DNA from: Bradyrhizobium sp. in8p8
GTDB taxonomy: Bacteria; Pseudomonadota; Alphaproteobacteria; Rhizobiales; Xanthobacteraceae
Length of the DNA stretch: 64,000 bases
Assembly: GCF_000426845.1 (NCBI RefSeq)
Contig: NZ_AUGD01000003.1
Coordinates: forward strand, 372,001 to 436,000
Direction: 5' to 3'
The notes below the pieces were generated by a model. It was not told the origin of the DNA. It worked only from the letters and a program-made list of their open reading frames with translations, and searched no databases. The stretch's first letter is position 1, and every line of letters begins with the position of its first letter. Below, one piece after another: positions 54,410 through 63,241 of this stretch. Made by a program: the position numbers and the translations under genes.

Positions 54410-55903
54410 ATGACCCAGACCGCCGCCGCTCGCGCTCCGCAAGCCACCTCCAATCTGCGCGACCGGCTGAAGGACCCGTCGCTCCTGAAGGAGGCCTGTT
54501 ATATCGACGGCGCCTGGGTCGGCACGCCGGTATTCGCCGTCAACAATCCCGCGACCGGCGTGGAGCTGGCAAAAGTCCCGCAGCTTGGCGCGGACGACAC
54601 GACCAAGGCGGTCGAAGCGGCCGAGCGCGCCTTTCCGGGCTGGGCCAAGCACACGGCAAAGCAGCGCTCCAACATCCTGCGCAAATGGTTCGAGCTGATC
54701 ATCGCCAACCGCGAGGACCTCGCGCTGATCCTCACCTCCGAACAGGGCAAGCCGCTTACCGAGGCTCTGGGCGAGGTCGATATCGGCGCCGCCTACATCG
54801 AGTTCTTTGCCGAGGAAGCCCGCCGCGTCTATGGTGAGACCATCCCGACGCAGCGGCCCGATGCGCGCCTGCTCGCGATCAAGCAGCCGATCGGCGTCTG
54901 CGGCGCCATCACGCCCTGGAATTTCCCGAACTCGATGATCACGCGAAAGGTCTCGCCGGCGCTGGCCGCCGGCTGCACCGTGGTGCTGAAGCCCGCCAAT
55001 GAGACGCCGCTGTCGGCGCTGGCGCTCGCCGTGCTCGCCGAGAAGGCGGGCATTCCCAAGGGCGTGCTCAACATCATCACGGGTGACGCACCGCCGATCG
55101 GCAAGGTGCTGTGTGAGCATCCGGCCGTGCGCTTCGTCGGCTTCACCGGCTCGACCGCCGTCGGCAAGATCCTCTACCAGCAGGCCGCCGTCGGCGTGAA
55201 GCGGCTCGGCCTCGAGCTCGGCGGCAACGCACCGTTCGTGGTGTTCGACGACGCCGACATTGACGCTGCGGTCGAAGGCGCGATCGTCTCGAAATACCGC
55301 AACATGGGCCAGACCTGCGTTTGCGCCAACCGCCTCTATGCCCAGGACAAGATCTACGACGAGTTCGTGCAGAAGCTGTCGAAGAAGGTCGCGGCGATGA
55401 AGATCGGCGACGGCACCGAGAGCGGCGTCACGCAAGGACCCTTGATCAACATGAAGGCGGTCGACAAGGTCGAGCGCCACATCGCCGATGCCGTCAAGCG
55501 CGGTGCCAAGGTCGTCACCGGCGGCAAGCGCAGCGAGCTCGGCCGCTCCTTCTTCGAGCCGACCGTGCTGGCCGACGTCAAGCCGGATTCGCTGGTGTCG
55601 CAGGAGGAGACCTTTGGCCCGCTTGCCCCGGTGATCCGCTTCAAGGACGAGGCAGACGTCATCGCGATGTGCAACGCCTCGCCATTCGGCCTGGCCTCGT
55701 ACTTCTACTCCCGCGATCTGGGCCGCGTCTGGCGCGTCGCCGAAGCGCTGGAATCGGGCATGGTCGGCGTCAACACCGGCCTCATCACCACGGAAGTCGC
55801 CCCCTTCGGCGGCGTCAAGGAAAGCGGCCTGGGGCGCGAAGGCTCGCGTCACGGCATGGAAGAATATCTCGAGATCAAATACGTGATGATGGCGGGGGTG
55901 TGA
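54410..55903 (+). CDS. gabD: NAD(P)-dependent succinate-semialdehyde dehydrogenase
   Basis: The 497-residue aldehyde dehydrogenase oxidises succinate semialdehyde to succinate in 4-aminobutyrate breakdown. It has ITPWNFPNSMITRK, the general base Glu in LELGGNAPFVVFDDAD and the nucleophile Cys in GQTCVCANR. TTEVAPFGGVKESGLGREG is typical of GabD. A neighbouring aminotransferase gene (gabT) is not present. Confidence 0.93.
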   Translation: MTQTAAARAPQATSNLRDRLKDPSLLKEACYIDGAWVGTPVFAVNNPATGVELAKVPQLGADDTTKAVEAAERAFPGWAKHTAKQRSNILRKWFELIIANREDLALILTSEQGKPLTEALGEVDIGAAYIEFFAEEARRVYGETIPTQRPDARLLAIKQPIGVCGAITPWNFPNSMITRKVSPALAAGCTVVLKPANETPLSALALAVLAEKAGIPKGVLNIITGDAPPIGKVLCEHPAVRFVGFTGSTAVGKILYQQAAVGVKRLGLELGGNAPFVVFDDADIDAAVEGAIVSKYRNMGQTCVCANRLYAQDKIYDEFVQKLSKKVAAMKIGDGTESGVTQGPLINMKAVDKVERHIADAVKRGAKVVTGGKRSELGRSFFEPTVLADVKPDSLVSQEETFGPLAPVIRFKDEADVIAMCNASPFGLASYFYSRDLGRVWRVAEALESGMVGVNTGLITTEVAPFGGVKESGLGREGSRHGMEEYLEIKYVMMAGV

Positions 55904-55921
55904 GGCACCATTATCTCTCCA

Positions 55922-55997
55922 CGTCATTGCGAAGCGAAGCAATCCAGACGATCTCCGCGGAGGGACTCTGGATTGCTTCGCGACGCTCGCAATGACG
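55922..55997. repeat. Intergenic inverted repeat, family A
   Basis: Outer arms CGTCATTGCGA/TCGCAATGACG (55922-55932 and 55987-55997) and inner 14-base arms around AAGCAATCCAGA (55935-55948 and 55967-55980) are perfect. The element lies between the converging gabD and purC, like its partner at 50494-50568. Confidence 0.85.
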
Positions 55998-56019
55998 GAG
56001 CGAGACGCGACAGTCGAGG

Positions 56020-56934
56020 CTAAATCTTCAACTCCGTTCCCGTCACGCGCCGGTACGCTTCCAGATATCGCTTGCTGGTCGCTTCGACGACGCTCGCCGG
56101 CAATGGTGGCGGCGGGGCGTCGCCGTTCCAGCGGCCGGCGCGGCGCTCGGCGTCGAGATAGTCGCGCAATGGCTGCTTGTCGAAGCTCGCCTGCGGCTGG
56201 CCGGGCTTGTAGGTGTCGACCGCCCAGAAGCGCGAGGAATCCGGCGTCATCACCTCGTCGATCAGAATGATGCGGTCGTCCCTGTCGCGGCCGAACTCGA
56301 ACTTTGTATCCGCGATGATGATGCCCTGTTCGCGCGCCAGCTCCTCGCCGAGCGTGTAGATCGCGCGCGTCATGCTTTCCAGCGTATAGGCGACCTCGTC
56401 GCCGACCACTTCGCGCATCTTCGCGATCGTGATGTTCTCGTCATGGCCACTCTCGGCCTTGGTGGCGGGGCTGAAGATCGCAGGCTCCAGCTTCTCGCTC
56501 TCGACAAGCCCGGCCTTCAGCTTCTCGCCGGCGAGCGTGCCGCTGGCGGCATATTCCTTCCAGGCGGAGCCCGAGAGATAACCGCGGATCACGCATTCGA
56601 TCGGAAACACGGTGGTGCGCTTGCACAGCATGGCGCGGCCGAGGATCTCGGCGCGGTGCGGCTTCAGTGCCGGCACGGCCGCAATGATCTCGTCGGTGTC
56701 CGCGCTGATCATGTGATGCGGCACCACGCCTTCGAGCTCATTGAACCACCACGCGCTGATTTGCGTCAGCACCGCGCCCTTCATCGGAATGGTTTCGCCC
56801 ATCACCACATCGAAAGCGCTGATGCGGTCGGTGGTGACGAGCAGCAGGCGCTCATCGTCGACGGCATAGATATCGCGCACCTTGCCGCGTCCGATCTTGG
56901 GAAGCGGCAGGTCGCTGGAGAGCATGGTGGTCAT
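56020..56934 (-). CDS. purC: Phosphoribosylaminoimidazole-succinocarboxamide synthase
   Basis: PurC makes SAICAR in purine synthesis. The 304-residue protein starts [21 protein letters not shown]. It contains the family blocks [32 protein letters not shown] and [16 protein letters not shown]. The length fits the longer PurC type. A TTG two codons upstream is also in frame, but the ATG is preferred. Confidence 0.97.
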   Translation of the reverse strand: MTTMLSSDLPLPKIGRGKVRDIYAVDDERLLLVTTDRISAFDVVMGETIPMKGAVLTQISAWWFNELEGVVPHHMISADTDEIIAAVPALKPHRAEILGRAMLCKRTTVFPIECVIRGYLSGSAWKEYAASGTLAGEKLKAGLVESEKLEPAIFSPATKAESGHDENITIAKMREVVGDEVAYTLESMTRAIYTLGEELAREQGIIIADTKFEFGRDRDDRIILIDEVMTPDSSRFWAVDTYKPGQPQASFDKQPLRDYLDAERRAGRWNGDAPPPPLPASVVEATSKRYLEAYRRVTGTELKI

Positions 56935-57007
56935 GGGCAAGGCTTTCGCAGGCTTTCAGGCAGGCATCCGGCCGTGCCTGATGGCATTGGCCGGAGACCG
57001 GATTAGC

Positions 57008-57925
57008 CTATTCCGGCAGCGGAATGAACTCATGTTCCTGCGGAACTGGCGCGAAACGGCCGGTTTTCCAGTCCTGCTTGGCTTGCTCGATCCGCTCCTT
57101 GCTGGATGAAACGAAATTCCACCAGACATGGCGTGGACCTTCCAGCGCATCGCCGCCAAGAAACATCATCCGGGTCGCCTTGAGCGCCTTCACCGTAATG
57201 CGGTCGCCGGGGCGGAAAATGAGGAGCCGCGGCCCTTCATAGCGCTCGTTCGCGATCTCGACCTCGCCGTCGACGACATAAATCGCGCGCTCCTCGTGAT
57301 CGGGATCGAGCGGCACGCTCGCGCCGGCGAGGGCAGTCACCTCGGCGTAGAACCAGGGCGACACCATCGATACGGGCGAGGTGATGCCGAACGAGGATCC
57401 CGCGATCACGCGCGCGGTGAAATCGCGTTCGGTGATCATCGGCAGGTCGCCCGCCCCGTAGTGTTGGAACGACGGCGCGATTTCTTCCGATCCGGCCGGC
57501 AGCGCGATCCAGCTTTGCAGGCCCAGCATCTTCTGGCCCGAGGCACGCTGTGCATCCGGCGTGCGCTCGGAATGGGCGATGCCGCGGCCGGCCGTCATCA
57601 GGTTCATCGCCCCCGGCGCGATCTCCTGGACGTTGCCTTCGCTGTCGCGATGCATGATCGCGCCGTCGAACAGATAGGTGACGGTGGCGAGCCCGATATG
57701 CGGATGCGGCCGCACGTCCATGCCTTTTCCGGAGACGAACTGCACCGGTCCGAAATGGTCGAAGAAGATGAAGGGCCCGACCATCTGCCGCTTGCCGTGC
57801 GGCAGCGCCCGGCGCACCGCGAAGCCGTCGCCGAGATCGCGCGTCCGCGGCACGATGACGAGATCGAGCGCATCGCAGGACATGGGATCGCCGAGCACGG
57901 GATCGTTCGAGGGCTGCCAGCTCAT
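57008..57925 (-). CDS. Pirin-family cupin protein
   Basis: The 305-residue bicupin (ATG at 57925) has the pirin motif VRPHPHIGLATVTYLFDG with the metal-binding His residues, then AGRGIAHSERTP. The C-terminal cupin follows (LDPDHEERAIYVVDGEVEIA). Bacterial pirins can act as quercetinase-like dioxygenases or as metabolic regulators; the function here is unresolved. The open frame upstream to 58066 is read-through. Confidence 0.9.
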   Translation of the reverse strand: MSWQPSNDPVLGDPMSCDALDLVIVPRTRDLGDGFAVRRALPHGKRQMVGPFIFFDHFGPVQFVSGKGMDVRPHPHIGLATVTYLFDGAIMHRDSEGNVQEIAPGAMNLMTAGRGIAHSERTPDAQRASGQKMLGLQSWIALPAGSEEIAPSFQHYGAGDLPMITERDFTARVIAGSSFGITSPVSMVSPWFYAEVTALAGASVPLDPDHEERAIYVVDGEVEIANERYEGPRLLIFRPGDRITVKALKATRMMFLGGDALEGPRHVWWNFVSSSKERIEQAKQDWKTGRFAPVPQEHEFIPLPE

Positions 57926-58102
57926 GGGGGACTCCTTGTGTATTTCGCGAGCCTGATTGTAGCAGGATACCATGCCGCAGTCGCGGCAAAGCCCGACCTC
58001 ATGCGCTTGTGACTTGGGAATGTTCGATATGTCGCAGCGGTCGCCATGCCGGGACAAGCCGGTCATGCATGGCGCAGCATACGGGCAGCGGCAAACGGAT
58101 GG

Positions 58103-59473
58103 TTACTGACGTCCCAGCTCGGTCGCCTGCGCCACGCGGTCGAAGCGCTCCAGCGTCATGATCGCGTCCGCGAATTTCTCCGCCCGCGCGTTCAGCACGG
58201 GGCGGGCCAGCGTCAGGAATTTCTGCTGCATGGCCTGCGCGTCCGGGAACGAGGTCGGCTCGCCGGAGGGATCGGCATAGAGCCGCTCATGCACGCCGTC
58301 GTCGGTGGTGATGCTGACGCGCGCCCCGAACGGGTGGGTGCGGCCGATCTCGAGCCGGTCGTCCTGCACCACGTCGAACTTGTCCGCGAGCGCGTCGATC
58401 GCGGCATCGCCAAGCCGGTTGTAGTCGTCCCAGCCGAACGAGCCCTGGTCAAGCGCGAGCGCGCCGGTGAAGAACATCGAGAACTGGCCGCCCACGATCG
58501 AGCGCGGATGGCGCTTGGTCGCGGCATCTCCGGTGAGCGTGATGCCGTTGCGGTGCAAGCCGATCTCGACTCGCTTGACTTGGTCGGGAGTCAGATTGTG
58601 CTCGCGCCGCATGGCGATCAGGGCGTCGATCGCGGCATGAGTGTAGCGGCAGCTCGGATAGGGTTTCACGCCGATCTTCATCGTCTCGTAGGTCTTGCCA
58701 AGCTCGGCGACCGCTTTGTCCGGATGCGCGTCGTCGGTGTAGCCGGCGAGCAGGCCGTGCTTGCCCTCGATCGATTCGGTCGCGCCGACGAAATCGTTGC
58801 GGGCGAGCGTCGCGGCGATCACGCCGTTCATCGCGGCCGCGCCGACCTGGTAGCGCTTGTTCCAGGCGCCGTTGACCAGGAATTGCAGCGAACCCGCGGC
58901 CTGGCTGCCGGACACGCCGAAGGCCGCGATCAGCTGCTTCTCGCTGAGGCCAAACAGTTTTCCGGCCGCTGCGGCAGCGCCATAGGTGCCAGCCGTCGCG
59001 GTCGGATGGAAGCCGCGTGCATAATGCGAGGTCGGATCGAGTGCGTTGCCGAGGCGGCAGCAGACCTCATAGCCCGCGACGATCGCCGTCAGCACGTCGC
59101 GGCCGGACGCGCCGACCATCTCGCCGACGGCGAAGGCCGCAGGAACCACCGGGGCGCTCGGATGCAGCGAGGAATCGGCGTGCGTGTCGTCGAAATCCAG
59201 GGAATGCCCCAGCGCGCCGTTGAGCAGGGCCGCGACTGCCGGAGTCCAGGTCTTGGTATCGCCGAACACGGTGGATTCGCCCTTGGTGTCGAGCGCGAGC
59301 GCCTCCAGCATCTTCAGCATCGACGGGGTCGATTCCGCCTCGCGCCTTGCCCGGATCGCGCTGCCGAGAAAGTCGAGCGTCAGCACTTTGGCGCGCTCCA
59401 GCACCTCTGCCGGAATATCCTGGTACTTCAGATTGGAGACATAGGCTGCGAGCGTTGCGGTTTCAAAGGCCAT
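58103..59473 (-). CDS. MmgE/PrpD-family protein
   Basis: The 456-residue protein belongs to the 2-methylcitrate dehydratase / aconitate decarboxylase / iminodisuccinate epimerase fold. Visible family blocks are LNGALGHSLDFDDTHADSSLHPSAPVVPA (shown in part: SLDFDDTHADSSLHPSA) and VKPYPSCRYTHAAIDAL. Without prpB or prpC nearby the substrate cannot be named; methylcitrate is only one possibility. Confidence 0.88.
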   Translation of the reverse strand: MAFETATLAAYVSNLKYQDIPAEVLERAKVLTLDFLGSAIRARREAESTPSMLKMLEALALDTKGESTVFGDTKTWTPAVAALLNGALGHSLDFDDTHADSSLHPSAPVVPAAFAVGEMVGASGRDVLTAIVAGYEVCCRLGNALDPTSHYARGFHPTATAGTYGAAAAAGKLFGLSEKQLIAAFGVSGSQAAGSLQFLVNGAWNKRYQVGAAAMNGVIAATLARNDFVGATESIEGKHGLLAGYTDDAHPDKAVAELGKTYETMKIGVKPYPSCRYTHAAIDALIAMRREHNLTPDQVKRVEIGLHRNGITLTGDAATKRHPRSIVGGQFSMFFTGALALDQGSFGWDDYNRLGDAAIDALADKFDVVQDDRLEIGRTHPFGARVSITTDDGVHERLYADPSGEPTSFPDAQAMQQKFLTLARPVLNARAEKFADAIMTLERFDRVAQATELGRQ

Positions 59474-59590
59474 CGTGTTTCCTCGTTTTGGCCGGCAAGT
59501 TAGGCGGGCTCATTTCGCCTTTCAAGCGGCCTTGCGGCCGCGGGCATCAGCTATGCTCCTGGCAGCTTCGACCGGATCGGGACGTTGACG

Positions 59591-60703
59591 ATGGCACTCG
59601 CAGGACAGCTGTTCGACAGGATCCGGGCGCGAAGGACGCAGCTGGGGCTCGCGATCCGGGTCACGGTGGCGGCGACCGCCGCCTACGCGATCGCCACCGC
59701 GCTGCACCTCTTGCTGCCGCTCTGGGCGGTGCTGACCTCGCTGATCGTGACGCAGATGAGTGTCGGCCGCTCGCTCAAGGCGACGCGCGACTACATGCTG
59801 GGCACGATCGGCGGCGCCGTTTACGGCGGTGCCATCGCGATCCTGATACCCTATTCCAGCGAAGCGGGCCTGTTGGGGCTCCTGGTCCTCTCGGTCGCCC
59901 CGCTTGCGTTCATCGCCGCGATCAATCCGAGCCTCAGTGCCGCCACGGTGACCGCGGTGATCGTGCTGCTGGTTCCGACCATGCACCATTCCGATCCCCT
60001 GGCCTCGGCGATCGATCGGGTGAGTGAGGTCGCGGTCGGGGCGGTCACGGGATTGCTGGTGTCCTTCCTGGTGCTGCCCTCGCGCGCGGTGCGGCAGATC
60101 CGCGCCAGCGCGGCCAAGCTGCTTGAATTGATCGCCGACGCTTTCACCGAGCTGCTTGCGGGCCTGACGCGCGGCCGTGACAACGATGCGCTGCACCGGA
60201 TTCAGGACGGGATCGGCACTGCGATGGTCGATCTCAACGCGATCGGCTCCGAAGCCGAGCGCGAGCGCGCCGCGCATCTGTCGAGCGGCCCGGACACCGG
60301 CCCCTTGCTGCGCACGATCCTGCGGCTGCGCCATGACGTCGTGATGATCGGCCGGGCCACGGTGGTGCCGCTGCCGATCGAGGTGCAGACGCGGCTGGCC
60401 GGCCCGTTGACGGAGGTCTCGACGGTGATCGCCCGTTTCCTGCGTTCGGCCGCCTCGGCCTTGCGCGAAGGCGCAGGCGCGCCGCCGATCCATCCGGTCC
60501 ACGTCGCGCTCCAGCACTACGCCGAAGCGGTCGCGTCCGTGCGGCAGGACGGCCTGATTCGCGGCTATCCAGGCGACACCGCCGAGCGCTTCTTCGCACT
60601 CGGTTTCTCCCTGGAGCAGATGCACCAGAATCTGTGCGATCTCGATCGTGTCGTCGGCGAATGGTCAGAGGCGGCGAGCAAGTCCGCGCGCATTGCAGAC
60701 TGA
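59591..60703 (+). CDS. FUSC-family inner membrane protein
   Basis: The 370-residue protein has an N-terminal membrane domain of about five or six segments (LAIRVTVAATAAYAIATAL, GLLGLLVLSVAPLAFIAAI). A soluble helical C-domain rich in Arg and Glu follows. This is the arrangement of the FUSC/aromatic acid exporter group. It probably exports small organic acids. The ATG at 59591 is preferred to a TTG six bases before; GGGAC lies upstream. Confidence 0.85.
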   Translation: MALAGQLFDRIRARRTQLGLAIRVTVAATAAYAIATALHLLLPLWAVLTSLIVTQMSVGRSLKATRDYMLGTIGGAVYGGAIAILIPYSSEAGLLGLLVLSVAPLAFIAAINPSLSAATVTAVIVLLVPTMHHSDPLASAIDRVSEVAVGAVTGLLVSFLVLPSRAVRQIRASAAKLLELIADAFTELLAGLTRGRDNDALHRIQDGIGTAMVDLNAIGSEAERERAAHLSSGPDTGPLLRTILRLRHDVVMIGRATVVPLPIEVQTRLAGPLTEVSTVIARFLRSAASALREGAGAPPIHPVHVALQHYAEAVASVRQDGLIRGYPGDTAERFFALGFSLEQMHQNLCDLDRVVGEWSEAASKSARIAD

Positions 60704-60709
60704 ATGGTG

Positions 60710-62020
60710 TTACAGATCGAAGAACGCGAGCTGCGTCGCATCGCGCCGCTCTATGCCCTCGGTCAGCGCGTTCAATGCGGCATCGAAGCTTGGCTGAGGT
60801 TGCTCCAGTTCCCACGCCCCGTCATGGTCCCATTGAAAACACTGACCATAGCGCGTTCCGGGCTCGACATGGAGGAGGAGACAACGGCTGAGCTGCGATG
60901 GTTCCGCAATCGGCACCAGGTGCTTTAGCGACACGCCGTATTGCTTGCGAAAATGGGCGCAGGCTTCCTCGAGCACTTCCTCGGAATAGGCGATGAAATC
61001 GAGCAGGCTTCGATGCTGCGTGGCAAGCTCATCCGGTCCATAGAAGCGAAGCTCGGAGGAGGACTCGGGCAGCCGCACCAGCAGCTCCGTCTCGCCGCGG
61101 GTCAGCAGGAAGTCGCGATAATCATCGGGCAGTCTGACTCCGAGGGCCCGCTGCGCCGCACTCACATCGGCTTCGCTCGCTGGCGTGCCGGGCCTCCAGC
61201 GCCAGCTCCTGGCCGATCCCGCCTTGCGCCGGCTTTCGTACTCAGCATAGCCGGGAAACGCAATGATGTCCTCGTAGCCGCCGAAGCGCGACCATTGATA
61301 GGCATCGTCTAAGGCTTCTTCCCGCCGCTCGGGGAAATATCCGCAGACAATCTCCGCGCGCTTGAGGATGTGTTCATGGTTCGGGGCGGTCCTGCACAGG
61401 TGCTCGGCGGTCTTCAGCGCCGCATCTGCATCGTCGGCATAGAGATAGGCGTCGCACAGCAGCTCGAGAATGCGCTCCTCGAGGTCGTTCTCGGAGATGG
61501 ACCACGCATAGTGCGGCTGTCCGGATGCGCGCCGCGCGCGGATTTCATTGTGTGCCTGTTCAGCAAGGCGCACCGCCCCGGCCGGGTCGTCTCCGGCAGC
61601 GTAATCGCGGCGTGCGGCGTGCCAGAGATACAGCGGCTCGTGCTCGGCCGGCGTGCCCTTGAGCAGGTCGAGTTGCTTTGCCTGCTCCGCGAGTGGGCCG
61701 CTGAGCGCCAGCATCATCAGCTCGTCGAGTCCTTTTTGCCAGTCCGGCTTTGCCTGCGGATCGGGCAGGAGATTGCGCAACGTATAACGCGTGTGGTGGG
61801 TCTCGACGTAACCGTGCGCTACCAGTTCGGCGGCATGGCGACGGAAGGCTGCGGCGGCCTCGGCAATGTCCGGAAATTCCTCGCGCAGATATTGATCCGA
61901 TCCGGGTTCGTCGTCCCGGTTCATGCGGATGCCGATCACCATGGGCTCGCTGCCCGGGATCAGCATCAGCTCGCGATCGTCGTCGCCCGGTGCGCGATGG
62001 AAGAATTTTGCCAGATGCAT
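60710..62020 (-). CDS. SMI1/KNR4-domain protein with N-terminal WGR-like region
   Basis: The 436-residue protein ends with an SMI1/KNR4 domain (SEADVSAAQRALGVRLPDDYRDFLL). The first about 100 residues (AEAAAAFRRHAAELVAHGYVE) recall WGR domains found in DNA-linked proteins. A middle helical part (residues about 110-250) looks TPR-like. SMI1/KNR4 proteins often act as immunity or regulatory factors. No toxin gene is adjacent, and it is convergent with the FUSC gene. The function is not known. Confidence 0.75.
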   Translation of the reverse strand: MHLAKFFHRAPGDDDRELMLIPGSEPMVIGIRMNRDDEPGSDQYLREEFPDIAEAAAAFRRHAAELVAHGYVETHHTRYTLRNLLPDPQAKPDWQKGLDELMMLALSGPLAEQAKQLDLLKGTPAEHEPLYLWHAARRDYAAGDDPAGAVRLAEQAHNEIRARRASGQPHYAWSISENDLEERILELLCDAYLYADDADAALKTAEHLCRTAPNHEHILKRAEIVCGYFPERREEALDDAYQWSRFGGYEDIIAFPGYAEYESRRKAGSARSWRWRPGTPASEADVSAAQRALGVRLPDDYRDFLLTRGETELLVRLPESSSELRFYGPDELATQHRSLLDFIAYSEEVLEEACAHFRKQYGVSLKHLVPIAEPSQLSRCLLLHVEPGTRYGQCFQWDHDGAWELEQPQPSFDAALNALTEGIERRDATQLAFFDL

Positions 62021-62105
62021 GCGACCTCCGGACGCGCCGCCGGTATTGGTGCGGGGCGCCTCGTCTCAGTCGTCGGCTCGAAGACTTGGGTTCAGGTCGG
62101 CGGTC

Positions 62106-62756
62106 TTACCGCCGCGTCAGGCCCTTGCTCTGCATGCGCCAGACCAGGAGATCGACGCGGTCCTGGCCGAAGAACGGCTCGTTCTCGAATACGAAGGTCG
62201 GCACGCCCCAATGGCCTGACGCCGCGTGGTCCGTCTCGTTCTCAGCGATCACCTGCTCGTAGCGATCCGGGTCGGCTGTGATCGCCGCATCCATTGCAGC
62301 GAGATCGAAGCCGGCTTTCTCGGCCGCCCGCGCGAGATGATCGCCTTCGTTCCATCCGGCGACCGAGCCGTCCCAAAGCACGCGGGCGATCGCGCAGGTG
62401 AATGCGAGCGAGCGGCCTTCGAGCTGCGCCATGGCACCCAGCCGCGTCAGGCGGTGGATGTAGGGCTGCTCGGCCGCGACCTCCAGCGTCGTCATGTCCT
62501 GCACGATCGGATCGGGTCGCGGAAAACGGAACGGGATGCCCTCGTATTCCGCCACGCGGATGGAATCGCGAACGACGTAGCGCGCAAACTGCGGGTTGGC
62601 CTTCTTGAAGAAGCCGGGCACGCGCACCGCGAGCGGATAGACCGGCCGCAGGTTCACGGTCAGATCGTAGTCTTCGACGAGTTTTTGCGTCTTGGGCAGC
62701 GCCAGATAGCTGTAGGGGCTGCGGAAGGAGAAGAAGAGGTCGACGGCGAGGGTCAT
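62106..62756 (-). CDS. 2-hydroxychromene-2-carboxylate isomerase/DsbA-like oxidoreductase
   Basis: The 216-residue thioredoxin-fold protein begins AVDLFFSFRSPYSYLALPKT, with the SPYSYL motif of the kappa-GST-like HCCA isomerases. Ser or Pro replaces the CxxC Cys pair of true DsbA. It ends GHWGVPTFVFENEPFFGQDRVD, the usual cis-Pro region. It probably uses glutathione on an aromatic or chlorinated substrate. Its start overlaps the DUF2867 stop by 4 bp. Confidence 0.87.
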   Translation of the reverse strand: MTLAVDLFFSFRSPYSYLALPKTQKLVEDYDLTVNLRPVYPLAVRVPGFFKKANPQFARYVVRDSIRVAEYEGIPFRFPRPDPIVQDMTTLEVAAEQPYIHRLTRLGAMAQLEGRSLAFTCAIARVLWDGSVAGWNEGDHLARAAEKAGFDLAAMDAAITADPDRYEQVIAENETDHAASGHWGVPTFVFENEPFFGQDRVDLLVWRMQSKGLTRR

Positions 62757-63241
62757 CGTGCTGGCTCCACAATCCGCCCCATCATGCTGCGGACCACGAG
62801 CTTGTGGAAGGGCATGATCAGCATGAGATAGGTGCGGCCGAGCAGATTGTGCGTGCGCACCAGCGTGGTTGACGTCACCTCGCGGTCCGCCGCCGGGCCT
62901 GCGACATCGGCCACGATGCGAAAATCGAGATGGTAGTCGTTGAAACCAGCGACCAGCCGTTCGGGCGTTTCGCTGAGCACCGGAAACAGGCCGATCAACC
63001 CGTGCGGCGCCGGAGCGCCTTCGCCCGATGTCCTCAGTCCGAACGGTTTCACCAGAATGTTGCGCAGGCGCAGCAGCGCGTCGGTCCAGCGCGGCCCGTG
63101 GAGCACCATCCTGGTGCAGGCTTCGCGGGCATCGAGCGCCGCCGCGCCGATCTCCACGCGAAACGCGTCGATGAACTGCGCGCCTGCCAGCACCGTTTCG
63201 ACATCGACATTGGGAGTGATTTCGCGAACTGTCCCGTTCAT
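62753..63241 (-). CDS. DUF2867-like protein
   Basis: The 162-residue protein from the ATG at 63241 (MNGTVREITPNVDVE) has DAFRVEIG, GLIGLFPVLSETPERLVAG and LLGRTYLMLIMPFHKLVVRSMM. These fit DUF2867, a family sharing the START-like fold. It is co-translated with the flanking genes by 4-bp overlaps at both ends, so the three form an operon. No function is known to me. Confidence 0.75.
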   Translation of the reverse strand: MNGTVREITPNVDVETVLAGAQFIDAFRVEIGAAALDAREACTRMVLHGPRWTDALLRLRNILVKPFGLRTSGEGAPAPHGLIGLFPVLSETPERLVAGFNDYHLDFRIVADVAGPAADREVTSTTLVRTHNLLGRTYLMLIMPFHKLVVRSMMGRIVEPAR

